From assembly GCA_021845985.1 (NCBI GenBank), contig JAJZES010000003.1, forward strand, positions 99,960 through 163,959: a stretch of DNA of 64,000 nt, written 5' to 3'. A program made the translations under genes and the position numbers. Source of the DNA: Pseudomonadota bacterium (GTDB lineage Bacteria > Pseudomonadota > Alphaproteobacteria > Acetobacterales > Acetobacteraceae). Shown here in pieces: positions 39,420 to 50,193 of this stretch; positions within the stretch are counted from its first letter, which is position 1; each line of letters begins with the position of its first letter. The notes under the pieces were generated by a model that worked only from the letters and a program-made list of their open reading frames with translations, ran no database searches and was not told the origin of the DNA.

Positions 39420-39665
39420 GTGACCCAGCCGCAAGCCGCTCCCGCCGCCCAGCTTATTGACGAGATCAGCGGCACGCTGCGGCTCGCCCGCGTGCTCGCC
39501 GGGCAGCGCCGGCCGGTCGATCTGGCCGGGCTTGAGGATGCGGTCGGCCGGCTCTGCGCCGCCTGCCTCGATCTGCCGCCGGAACTCGGCCGGGCGCAGC
39601 GGCCACGCCTCGCCGCCCTGCTGGCGGAACTCGACGCACTGGCGGCGGTGCCGAAATGGGGCTGA
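39420..39665 (+). CDS. Small hypothetical protein preceding fliO-fliP
   Basis: This 81-residue helical protein starts at GTG 39420 (TQPQAAPAAQLIDEISGTL). Its middle reads VDLAGLEDAVGRLCAACLDL and its end LAALLAELDALAAVPKWG. The regular helix pattern without membrane segments would fit a small flagellar chaperone or regulator, but I recognise no family. It overlaps the fliO-fliP gene by 10 bases, so it is probably part of the same transcript. Confidence 0.5.
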   Translation: MTQPQAAPAAQLIDEISGTLRLARVLAGQRRPVDLAGLEDAVGRLCAACLDLPPELGRAQRPRLAALLAELDALAAVPKWG

Positions 39666-40690
39666 GCGGGGCGACGGCGCTGGCCGCGCTGGCGGCGGTG
39701 GTGGCGCTGGTGCTGCTGGCGCGGCAGGCGGTGCTGCGGCTGCCGCGCGGCCTCGGCGGGCTGGCGCTGCCCGGCCGTGCCGGGGTGCTGGCGGTGGAAC
39801 AGGTGCTGGCGCTGGATGCGCGGCGGCGGCTGTTGCTGGTGCGCTGCGACGGGCGGCGGCTGCTGCTGCTGACCGGTGGCGCGCAGGATGTGTCGCTCGG
39901 CTGGCTCGATCCGCCGCCGCCGCCGGCCGAGACGGCGGAAGGGGCACGCGCGACGCTGCCGGTGGCCGGCTTGCTCGCCGCCGCCGCGGCGCTGCTGCTG
40001 CCGCACATCGCCGCGGCGCAGTCCATCGCGCTCGATCTCGGCGCCGGCGGTCCGGGCGCCACCTCGCGCGTGGTGCAGCTCACCGCGCTGGTGACGCTGC
40101 TGTCGCTGGCGCCGAGCCTGCTGGTGATGGCGACCGCCTTCACCCGCATCATCATCGTGCTGTCGCTGCTGCGCGGCGCGCTCGGGGCGGGGGCGACGCC
40201 GCCCAACACGGTGTTGATCGGGCTGGCGCTGTTCCTGACCTTCTTCGTCATGCAGCCGGTGCTCGATGAGGCGTGGCGCAGCGGCCTGCTGCCGCTGTCG
40301 CAGGGCCGCGTCGATGACCTGGAGGGTCTGCGCCTCGCCGCCGAGCCGTTCCGCCGCTTCATGGCGGCGGCGGCGCGGGCCGATGATGTGCGGCTGTTCC
40401 TCGGGCTGGCGCATCTGCCCGACCCGCCGAACCTCGCGGCGACGCCGTGGCGGGCGCTGCTGCCGGCGTTTCTGGTCGGTGAACTGCGGCGCGCCTTCGA
40501 GATGGGGTTCCTGCTCTACCTGCCGTTCCTGGTCATCGACATGGTGGTGGCGAGCGTGCTGATGGGCCTCGGCATGATGATGCTGCCGCCGAACGTGGTG
40601 TCGCTGCCGTTCAAGCTGATCTTCTTCGTCCTCGTCGATGGCTGGCGGCTGGTCAGCCTCGGGCTGGTGCGCAGTTTCGTGCCGGGATAG
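39656..40690 (+). CDS. fliP: FliO-FliP single-frame flagellar export protein
   Basis: Residues 1-84 resemble FliO: one membrane helix (TALAALAAVVALVLLARQAV) and a small beta domain, GVLAVEQVLALDARRRLLLV. A proline linker (DPPPPPAETAEG) leads without a stop into a complete FliP. FliP has a leader-like hydrophobic part near 105-121, TRIIIVLSLLRGALG near 163, TPPNTVLIGLALFLTFFVMQP, and DMVVASVLMGLGMMMLPPNVV at the C-terminus. FliP is the core of the export gate and FliO its assembly chaperone. An internal GTG at 39962 could start FliP alone, but GGAAGGGG is 17 bases away, rather far. Confidence 0.85.
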   Translation: MGLSGATALAALAAVVALVLLARQAVLRLPRGLGGLALPGRAGVLAVEQVLALDARRRLLLVRCDGRRLLLLTGGAQDVSLGWLDPPPPPAETAEGARATLPVAGLLAAAAALLLPHIAAAQSIALDLGAGGPGATSRVVQLTALVTLLSLAPSLLVMATAFTRIIIVLSLLRGALGAGATPPNTVLIGLALFLTFFVMQPVLDEAWRSGLLPLSQGRVDDLEGLRLAAEPFRRFMAAAARADDVRLFLGLAHLPDPPNLAATPWRALLPAFLVGELRRAFEMGFLLYLPFLVIDMVVASVLMGLGMMMLPPNVVSLPFKLIFFVLVDGWRLVSLGLVRSFVPG

Positions 40691-40707
40691 AGCCGACCTC
40701 AATACAG

Positions 40708-40736
40708 TTGACAGACCGCAGCGAAGTGCTTATTTC
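40708..40736 (+). promoter_or_regulatory. Predicted promoter of the second PEP-CTERM gene
   Basis: A perfect TTGACA (40708-40713) lies 17 bases before TATTTC (40731-40736), directly after the fliP stop. It fits a transcript starting near 40743 and a GTG start at 40765. Confidence 0.45.
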
Positions 40737-40764
40737 GACCACCGAACAGGTGGTGTTTGCGACC

Positions 40765-41394
40765 GTGTGCAAAAAAATGATTGCTGCCGGTATGGTCGCC
40801 GCACTGGCGCTGGTGAGCGGTCAGGTTCAGGCGGGCACGATCGGTGATCTGACATCTGCGGGCACCACGTTCGGCACGGTGACGCTGACCCAGCAGGACG
40901 CCAACACGGTGGATGTCAACGTTGCCCTGCTCACCGGGGTTCAGTTCGTCACCACCGGCAAGCATGCCGCCTTCGCCTTCAATCTTGACACATCCCTCCT
41001 GCAGAAAACCTCGACCGTCGATATCGTGACCAACGGCTTCACTTACGCCAACAGCGACTTTAGCCAGTCGGGTTACGGCACATTCACCAACGAGTTTTTC
41101 TGCACCGGTTGCGGCAAGGGATCGAGCGCGCCGAAGATATTCGGCCCGCTGGAGTTTTCGATCACCAATCCGTCGAAAATCAGCGTTGAGGATTTCACCT
41201 CCAATTCCAACGGCTATTATTTTTCGGCCGACCTGTATCCGGTGTTCGGTAAAACTTCCCCCGTCGGTTCCAGCGCCGTTACGTCCAGCGGCGGCGGGAC
41301 GACCGGATCGCCCGTCGGCGTGCCGGAACCTTCCGGACTGCTGATCCTCGGCGCGGCCTTGGCCATGCTGCGGTCGGTGCGCCGGCGGGGCTGA
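40765..41394 (+). CDS. PEP-CTERM sorting-domain exported protein
   Basis: This 209-residue protein has a signal peptide (CKKMIAAGMVAALALVSG, cleavage near VQA-GT) and a C-terminal sorting signal, VPEPSGLLILGAALAML followed by RSVRRRG. The mature part is rich in Thr, Ser, Asn and Phe and predicts beta strands; one CxxC (FFCTGCGKG) is present. The base composition is somewhat lower in GC than its neighbours. I prefer GTG 40765 (AGGTGG 12 bases upstream) over ATG 40777. The function is unknown; exosortase substrates are often biofilm or surface proteins. Confidence 0.82.
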   Translation: MCKKMIAAGMVAALALVSGQVQAGTIGDLTSAGTTFGTVTLTQQDANTVDVNVALLTGVQFVTTGKHAAFAFNLDTSLLQKTSTVDIVTNGFTYANSDFSQSGYGTFTNEFFCTGCGKGSSAPKIFGPLEFSITNPSKISVEDFTSNSNGYYFSADLYPVFGKTSPVGSSAVTSSGGGTTGSPVGVPEPSGLLILGAALAMLRSVRRRG

Positions 41395-41440
41395 ACGCTG
41401 ATTGCCTGAACAGCGATTTTAAGCTCACCCCGGCTTTGGT

Positions 41441-41478
41441 CACCTCCCACCCCGCCCAATATCCAATGGTGGGAGGTG
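41441..41478 (+). promoter_or_regulatory. Hairpin masking the ribosome-binding site of the 61-residue gene
   Basis: CACCTCCCACC (41441-41451) and GGTGGGAGGTG (41468-41478) form a perfect 11-bp stem around a 16-base AT-richer loop. The 3' arm contains GGAGG at 41472-41476, the ribosome-binding site of the gene starting at 41483. Translation should require opening of this hairpin. Confidence 0.6.
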
Positions 41479-41482
41479 TGTC

Positions 41483-41668
41483 ATGGTCCGTATGCTGGTT
41501 GTTGTCGCCGCCGGGCTGGCCTGCACGGCCTGCGCGGTATCGCCGCTGAATGGCACCTACGCCGGGCCGCAGCTCAGTCCGCTCTACAACGTCACACCCG
41601 ACATGCAGCGGCCGGACGGGACGCTGAACAACGGCCTGATGCCGGAAAATCCTGACGACCAGAGCTGA
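41483..41668 (+). CDS. Small exported or lipoprotein-like protein
   Basis: This 61-residue protein has a hydrophobic leader, MVRMLVVVAAGLACTACAV. It contains two cysteines that could be lipidated, although neither context is a canonical lipobox. The mature part (PLNGTYAGPQLSPLYNV and so on) is short, polar and rich in Pro, Asn and Asp, and I recognise no domain. A strong GGAGG lies 6 bases upstream but inside a perfect 11-bp hairpin, so expression is probably conditional. It stands alone between a PEP-CTERM gene and cobO. Confidence 0.65.
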   Translation: MVRMLVVVAAGLACTACAVSPLNGTYAGPQLSPLYNVTPDMQRPDGTLNNGLMPENPDDQS

Positions 41669-41693
41669 GGCGGCACGGGCGCGGGCGGCCGGA

Positions 41694-42296
41694 TCAGAAC
41701 TCGACCCCCGCCTGCGCCTTCACGCCGGCGGCGAAATGGTGCTTCACCGCCGTCATCTCGGTCACCAGATCGGCGGCCTCGATCAGCGCCGGGCGGGCGT
41801 TGCGCCCGGTGACCACGACATGCAGCATCGGCGGCCGCGCCGCCAGCCCGGCCAGCACCTCATCGAGCGGCAGATAGTCATAACGCAGCGCGACGTTCAG
41901 CTCGTCGAGCAGCAGCATCGCCAGATCCGGCTGCGCCATCATCGCGCCCGCCATCTGCCACGCCCGCCGCGCCGCGGCGATGTCGCGGGCGCGGTCCTGC
42001 GTCTCCCAGGTGAAGCCCTCGCCCATCGTGTGCCACTCGACCAGATCGTCGAACCGCGCCAGCGCCTCGCGCTCGCCGGTGGACCACGCACCTTTGATGA
42101 ACTGCACCACGCCGACCCGGCGCCGGTGCCCGAGCATGCGCAGCGCCAGGCCGAACGCCGCGGTCGATTTGCCCTTGCCGGGACCGGTGTGCACGATCAG
42201 CAGCCCGCGCTCGATCGTCTTGGCCGCCACCTCGGCGTCCTGCACCGATTTGCGGCGCTGCATTTTGGCACGGTGGCGGTCCTCGTCCTCGCTCAT
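41694..42296 (-). CDS. cobO: Cob(I)yrinic acid a,c-diamide adenosyltransferase
   Basis: This 200-residue CobO/BtuR-type enzyme adds the adenosyl ligand to cobalt. The P-loop is GPGKGKST (residues 38-45). The conserved QFIKGAWSTGE, WHTMGEGFTWETQD and LLLDELNVALRYDYL follow, and the end VKHHFAAGVKAQAGVEF is typical. Its start lies one base after the stop of the cobU gene, so the two form a minus-strand pair diverging from the main B12 gene series. Confidence 0.95.
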   Translation of the reverse strand: MSEDEDRHRAKMQRRKSVQDAEVAAKTIERGLLIVHTGPGKGKSTAAFGLALRMLGHRRRVGVVQFIKGAWSTGEREALARFDDLVEWHTMGEGFTWETQDRARDIAAARRAWQMAGAMMAQPDLAMLLLDELNVALRYDYLPLDEVLAGLAARPPMLHVVVTGRNARPALIEAADLVTEMTAVKHHFAAGVKAQAGVEF

Positions 42297-42297
42297 C

Positions 42298-42792
42298 TCA
42301 TCCCTTCAGCGCGAGCGGCAGGCCCGCGACCATCAACACCACCCGGTCCGCCCGCGCCGCCACCGCCTGATGCAGCCGCCCGGCCTCATCGCGGAAGGCG
42401 CGGGCCAGCGCGTGTTCGGGCACGATGCCAAGCCCGACCTCGTTGCTGACCAGCACCGTCGGCCGCGTCCGCCGTGCCAGCGCCGCCAGCAGCCGCTCGG
42501 TCGCCGCCGTCACCTCATGCCCGCCCAACATCAGATTGGTCAGCCACAGCGTCAGACAATCGACCAGCACCGGCGCCGCCACGTCGAGCGCCGCCACCAG
42601 ATCGAGCGGCGCCTCCGTCGTCTGCCAGCCGGCCGGCCGCGCCGCCCGGTGGGCGGCGATGCGCGCCGTCATCTCGGCATCGAAGGCCTGCGCCGTCGCG
42701 ATATAGCGCCACGGGCCGGGCAGGGCGGTGACCAGCGCCTCCGCATGGCGGCTCTTGCCGGAGCGGGCGCCGCCGAGAACGAATGTGAGCAG
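42298..42792 (-). CDS. cobU: Bifunctional adenosylcobinamide kinase/guanylyltransferase
   Basis: This 164-residue enzyme (also named CobP) phosphorylates adenosylcobinamide and loads GMP. It shows the P-loop LGGARSGKSRHAE and the later PVLVDCLTLWLTNLM and VLVSNEVGLGIVPEHAL. The reading frame has no ATG, GTG or TTG near the expected start. I place it at CTG 42792, six bases after AAAGGGG; ATT 42798 is the other option. The upstream region is the promoter and cobalamin riboswitch of the divergent genes, so both sides share about 50 bases of control DNA. Confidence 0.85.
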   Translation of the reverse strand: MLTFVLGGARSGKSRHAEALVTALPGPWRYIATAQAFDAEMTARIAAHRAARPAGWQTTEAPLDLVAALDVAAPVLVDCLTLWLTNLMLGGHEVTAATERLLAALARRTRPTVLVSNEVGLGIVPEHALARAFRDEAGRLHQAVAARADRVVLMVAGLPLALKG

Positions 42793-42804
42793 CGCAATCC
42801 CCTT

Positions 42805-42834
42805 TTGACGCGGCCTCGATCCCGTGCCTAATAG
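42805..42834 (+). promoter_or_regulatory. Predicted promoter of the cobalamin riboswitch transcript
   Basis: TTGACG (42805-42810) and TAATAG (42829-42834) are separated by 18 bases. The -10 lies in a palindrome (GCCTA, A, TAGGC at 42826-42836) that could also serve the minus-strand cobU gene. A start near 42840 fits the first riboswitch helix. Confidence 0.4.
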
Positions 42835-42837
42835 GCG

Positions 42838-43024
42838 GCAACCGATGGTCCTTCCAGACGGAAGGTGAAAAGGGAACGCGGTGCGGGGCAAGCGCCCCCA
42901 TGCCGCGGCTGCCCCCGCAACTGTAGGCGGAGAGCGGCGCCACGCATGCCACTGGACACGATTTGTCCGGGAAGGCCGCGGCGCCGCGCCTGATCCGCGA
43001 GCCAGGAGACCTGCCACCGGCGAG
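42838..43024 (+). ncRNA. Cobalamin (B12) riboswitch
   Basis: The sequence has the ordered conserved parts of the AdoCbl riboswitch. These are AAAGGGAACGCGGTG around 42868-42883, GCCCCCGCAACTGTA at 42911-42925, GCCACTGG near 42950, GGGAAGG near 42969, and the B12 box AGCCAGGAGACCTGCC at 43000-43015. It lies upstream of the DUF1636-cobW-cobN genes and should lower their expression when B12 is plentiful. Downstream, CCCCG (43094-43098) can pair with CGGGG (43114-43118) next to the start codon, which would fit translational control. Confidence 0.92.
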
Positions 43025-43120
43025 CCTTAAGACGACGCCGGGCGGGGTGCCTCGGCGCCGAGACCACGCTGCCGCGCGCTGCGGCAGCGAGCGCCCCGGG
43101 TTGCAATTGTCCACGGGGTC

Positions 43121-43501
43121 ATGGTGTCCGAATCGCGTTCGCCCTGCCTGCATGTCTGCGTCACCTGCCGCGCCGGCGCGGCGCTGGCCGAGGGCGAGAT
43201 GCCGGCCGGCGCCCGGCTGCATGCGGCGCTGGCCCGGCTGCTCGACGCCGACACCAGGCTGCGTCTGGCGCCGATCACCTGCATGGCCAATTGCGAGCGC
43301 GGCTGTTCGGCGGCGATCAGCGCCGCCGGCAAATGGACCTATGTGCTCGGCGGCCTCGCCCCCGAGCAGGCCGCCGATCTGATCGCCTATGCCGCGGTCT
43401 ATGGCGCCTCGGCCACCGGCACCGTGATGCCGTCGCGCCGCCCGGCCTCGCTGGCCCGCGCCGTGCTCGCCCGCGTCCCCGCCCCGGAGCTGCTCGCATG
43501 A
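43121..43501 (+). CDS. DUF1636 metal-binding (ferredoxin-like) protein
   Basis: This 126-residue protein has a thioredoxin-like ferredoxin pattern with HVCVTCRAG near the N-terminus and ITCMANCERGCSAAI in the middle, cysteines suited to an iron-sulfur cluster or metal. DUF1636 proteins are commonly found in B12-regulated operons with cobW and cobN, and a role in metal supply or electron transfer for corrin synthesis is inferred from that. It is the first gene after the riboswitch and overlaps cobW by 4 bases. Confidence 0.85.
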   Translation: MVSESRSPCLHVCVTCRAGAALAEGEMPAGARLHAALARLLDADTRLRLAPITCMANCERGCSAAISAAGKWTYVLGGLAPEQAADLIAYAAVYGASATGTVMPSRRPASLARAVLARVPAPELLA

Positions 43502-44529
43502 CCGCAAAAATCCCCGCCACCGTGATCACCGGCTTTCTCGGCGCCGGCAAGACGACGCTGGTGCGCCATGTGCTCGAACATGCCGGCGGCCGGCGCATCG
43601 CCGTCATCGTCAACGAGTTCGGCGCGCTCGGCATCGACGGCGAGACGCTGCGCAGTTGCGGCATTCCCGGCTGCGCCGATGAGGACATCATCGAATTGTC
43701 GAATGGCTGCCTGTGCTGCACCGTCGCCGATGATTTCGTCCCGACCATCACCGCGCTGCTGGAGCGTGCCGTGCCGCCCGAGCATATCCTGATCGAGACC
43801 TCGGGGCTTGCCCTGCCGAAGCCGCTGATCAAGGCGTTCAACTGGCCGGCGATCCGCTCGCGGGTCACCGTCGATGGGGTGATCGCGGTGGTCGATGGCC
43901 CGGCCGTCGCCGCCGGCCGCTTCGCCGACGATCCGGCGGCGGTGGCGGCACAGCGCGCCGCCGATGCGGCGGTCGATCACGACAATCCGCTGGCCGAAGT
44001 GTTCGAGGATCAGATTTTCGCCGCCGATCTGATCGTGCTCAACAAGACCGATCTGCTCGACGCGCCGCAAACCGAGGCGCTGGCCGCCGGCATCGCCGGC
44101 CGGGTGGCCCGCGCCGTCAAGGTGGTGCGCGCGCGCGAGGGCCGGGTCGATCCCGCCGTGCTGCTCGGCCTCGCCGCCGCGGCGGAGGATGACCTTGCCG
44201 CCCGGCCATCGCATCACGACGCGCTCGACGGCGCCCATGAGCACGACGATTTCGAGAGTTTTTCCGTCGATCTGCCGGATGTCGCCGATGCCGACGGGCT
44301 GATCGCCCGGCTGCGCCGCGCCGCCGAGGTGGACGGGGTGCTGCGCATCAAGGGCTTCGCCGCGGTGCTCGGCAAGCCGATGCGGCTTGCCATCCAGGGC
44401 GTCGGCACCCGGTTTCGCCATCAGTACGACCGGCCGTGGCCGCCGGGCGCGGCGCGGCTGGGGCAGGTGGTGGTGATCGGGCTGACCGGCCTCGATCGCG
44501 CCGCGGTGGTGGCGGCGGTGCTGGGCTGA
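43498..44529 (+). CDS. cobW: CobW-type metallochaperone GTPase
   Basis: This 343-residue G3E GTPase is thought to deliver cobalt for corrin synthesis. Its P-loop is GFLGAGKTTL (residues 12-21), the metal site SNGCLCCTV follows a conserved glutamate, and NKTD is the guanine-binding motif. A His/Asp-rich stretch (HHDALDGAHEHDD) lies before the C-terminal domain, which ends FRHQYDRPWPPG and so on. It overlaps DUF1636 by 4 bases (ATGA) and lies 3 bases before cobN. Confidence 0.95.
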   Translation: MTAKIPATVITGFLGAGKTTLVRHVLEHAGGRRIAVIVNEFGALGIDGETLRSCGIPGCADEDIIELSNGCLCCTVADDFVPTITALLERAVPPEHILIETSGLALPKPLIKAFNWPAIRSRVTVDGVIAVVDGPAVAAGRFADDPAAVAAQRAADAAVDHDNPLAEVFEDQIFAADLIVLNKTDLLDAPQTEALAAGIAGRVARAVKVVRAREGRVDPAVLLGLAAAAEDDLAARPSHHDALDGAHEHDDFESFSVDLPDVADADGLIARLRRAAEVDGVLRIKGFAAVLGKPMRLAIQGVGTRFRHQYDRPWPPGAARLGQVVVIGLTGLDRAAVVAAVLG

Positions 44530-44532
44530 TCG

Positions 44533-47786
<3,254 letters not shown>

Positions 47787-47787
<1 letters not shown>

Positions 47788-48848
47788 TGCGGCGCGGCTG
47801 GTGCCCGACCCTGTTCGAGCCGATGCAGTCGGGCGACGGCTGGCTGGTGCGCGTCAAGCCGCCCGGCGGCCGGCTGCGTCCGGCGCAGGCGCGGGCGCTG
47901 GCTGATGCCGCGCGCCGCCACGGCAGCGGCGCCATCGAGCTGACCGGGCGGGCCAATGTGCAGGTCCGCGGGCTGAGTGTGGCGTCGGCGGCGCGCTTCG
48001 CCGCCGAGATGGTGGCGGCGGGGCTGGCGCATGCCGATCCGCCGGTCGAGCGGCGGCGCAACGTCATGCTGGCGCCGCTCGCCCCGCCGGCGCTGCTGGA
48101 TGTGGCGGCGGCGCTGGAGACGGCGCTGGCCGATGCGGCGTTCGCCGGGCTGCACGGCAAGTTCGGCTTCGCCGTCGGACTGCCGGGCGCCGATGTGTGT
48201 ATCGGCTTCGATGGTGGCTGGCGGGTGTGGCCGGACGGCGCCGCGCTGGCGCAACCCTGCGCCGATCCGGTGGCGGCGGCGCTGGCGCTGGCGCGCTCGG
48301 CGGACGGGCGGCGGATGCGCGAGGTGGCCGGCTTCGTCGGCACGCTGCCGCTGCCGGCGCTGCCGCTGCGCCGGATCGGGCCAATTGCCGGCGGCTACGC
48401 CGTCGGCCTGCCGTTCGGCGCCACCGACGCGGCGACGCTCGCCCAACTGGCCGCGTGCGGCACGCTATGGATGACGCCGTGGCGGGCAATCGTCATCGCG
48501 CCCGAGCCCTCGCCTGCTGCGGGCGGCGACTGGGGCGCGCGGCTGCCGGGGCTGATCCATGATCCGTCCGACCCGCGCCTCAGCCTCGTCGCCTGTCCCG
48601 GCCGGCCGTTCTGTGCCTCCGCCCATGCCGCGACGCGCGCCGATGCCGTCCGGCTCGCCGGCATGCTGCCGGGGCTTGCCGTGCATCTCTCCGGCTGCGC
48701 CAAAGGCTGCGCCCACCCGGCGCCGGCCGCGGTTACGTTGGTTGGCGGCGCCGACGGCTATGCCCTGGTGCGCCACGGGCGCGCCGGCGACCCACCCGCC
48801 CATTCCGGGCTGACACTGGACCAAGCCGCCGCCATGCTGACGTCATGA
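47787..48848 (+). CDS. cobG: Precorrin-3B synthase
   Basis: This 353-residue enzyme of the sulfite/nitrite reductase family uses oxygen to prepare ring contraction and so marks the aerobic B12 route. The repeat half-domains are visible (VRVKPPGGRLRPAQARALA, GAIELTGRANVQVRGL). The Fe-S cysteines lie in ACPGRPFCASAHA and LSGCAKGCAHPAPA. It overlaps cobN by one base and cobH by 4 bases. Confidence 0.93.
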
Positions 48849-49474
48849 CCCGCTACGACTACATCCGCGACGGTGCGGCGATCTACGCCCGCTCGTTCGC
48901 CATCATCCGGGCCGAGGCCGATCTGGCGCGGTTCTCGGCGGCCGAGGCGCGCATCGCGGTGCGCGTCATCCACGCCTGCGGCCGGGTCGAGGTGGCGCGC
49001 GACCTCGCCTTCGCCGGCGGCTTTGCCGAGGCGGCGCGCGCCGCGCTGCTGGCCGGCGCCCCGGTGCTGTGCGACGCGCAGATGGTGGCGCACGGCATCA
49101 CCCGCGCCCGGCTGCCGGCCAACAACGAAGTCGTCTGCACGCTGACCGACGAAGCGGTGCCGGCGCTGGCGCGGCGCAGCGGCACCACGCGCTCGGCGGC
49201 GGCGCTCGATCTGTGGGGCGAGCGGCTGGGCGGCGCGCTGGTGGCCATCGGCAATGCGCCGACCGCGCTGTTTTATTTGCTCGAACGTCTCGACGCCGGG
49301 GCGCCGCGGCCGGCGGCGGTGATCGGCATGCCGGTCGGCTTCGTCGGCGCCGCCGAATCGAAACAGGCGCTGGCGGCCTATGGCCTGCCCTGCCTGACCA
49401 TCGCCGGGCGGCAAGGCGGCAGCGCCATGACCGCCGCCGCCGTCAACGCACTGGCGCGGGAGGAGGAGGCGTGA
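48845..49474 (+). CDS. cobH: Precorrin-8X methylmutase
   Basis: This 209-residue isomerase moves the C11 methyl to C12 to give hydrogenobyrinate. The catalytic histidine is His43 in RVIHACGRVE, the same number as in the well-studied CobH. VLCDAQMVAHGITRARL, GNAPTALFYLLE and GMPVGFVGAAESKQAL are conserved. It overlaps cobG (ATGA) and cobI (GTGA). Confidence 0.95.
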   Translation: MTRYDYIRDGAAIYARSFAIIRAEADLARFSAAEARIAVRVIHACGRVEVARDLAFAGGFAEAARAALLAGAPVLCDAQMVAHGITRARLPANNEVVCTLTDEAVPALARRSGTTRSAAALDLWGERLGGALVAIGNAPTALFYLLERLDAGAPRPAAVIGMPVGFVGAAESKQALAAYGLPCLTIAGRQGGSAMTAAAVNALAREEEA

Positions 49475-50193
49475 CCGGCACCCTGCACATCATCGGAATG
49501 GGGCCGGGCGACCCGGAACTGCTGACCCTGAAGGCCGCGCGGCTGCTGCGGGCGGCGCCGGTGGTGGCGTATTTCGCCAAGCGTGGCCAGCGCGGCCATG
49601 CCCGGCGCATCGCCGACGGGCATCTCGCCGCCGGGGTCGAGGAGCTGCGCTTCGAATATCCCTACACCATCGAGATCGCCGCCGAGGACCCGCGCTACAT
49701 CGCCGAACTCGCCGCCTTCTATGACCTCTGCGCAGCGGCGCTGGCGGCGCGGCTGGCGGCCGGGCCGGATGCGGCGCTGCTGTGTGAGGGCGACCCGTTT
49801 TTCTACGGCTCGGCGATGTACCTGTTCGACCGGCTGGCGCCACTCGGCCCGGTGGCGGTGGTGCCGGGCGTGCCCGGCATGGCCGGGTGCTGGACCCAGG
49901 CGGGACGGCCGATCGCGCATGGCGACGACGTGCTCAGCGTCATTCCCGGCACCCTGGAGGAAGCCGCGCTGGCCGAGCGGCTCGGCGCCTGCGATGCCGC
50001 GGTGATCATGAAGGTCGGCCGCAACCTGCCGAAGATCCAGGCGGCGATGCGCCGCGCCGGCCTCGCCGGCCGCGCGCTCTATGTCGAGCGCGGCACGATG
50101 ACCGACGAGCGGGTGATCCCGCTGGAGCAGGCGACGCAGGCGGCGCCGTATTTCTCGATGGTGCTGGTTCCCGGCCGTCAGCGCCCGCGATGA
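49471..50193 (+). CDS. cobI: Precorrin-2 C20-methyltransferase
   Basis: This 240-residue SAM-dependent methylase starts at GTG 49471, with GGAGGAGG just upstream inside cobH. GTLHIIGMGPGDPELLTLKA is the first SAM loop, LLCEGDPFFYGSAMYLFDRL the second, and VVPGVPGMAGC the third, all in the order of tetrapyrrole methylases. It overlaps both neighbours by 4 bases. Confidence 0.94.
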   Translation: MTGTLHIIGMGPGDPELLTLKAARLLRAAPVVAYFAKRGQRGHARRIADGHLAAGVEELRFEYPYTIEIAAEDPRYIAELAAFYDLCAAALAARLAAGPDAALLCEGDPFFYGSAMYLFDRLAPLGPVAVVPGVPGMAGCWTQAGRPIAHGDDVLSVIPGTLEEAALAERLGACDAAVIMKVGRNLPKIQAAMRRAGLAGRALYVERGTMTDERVIPLEQATQAAPYFSMVLVPGRQRPR

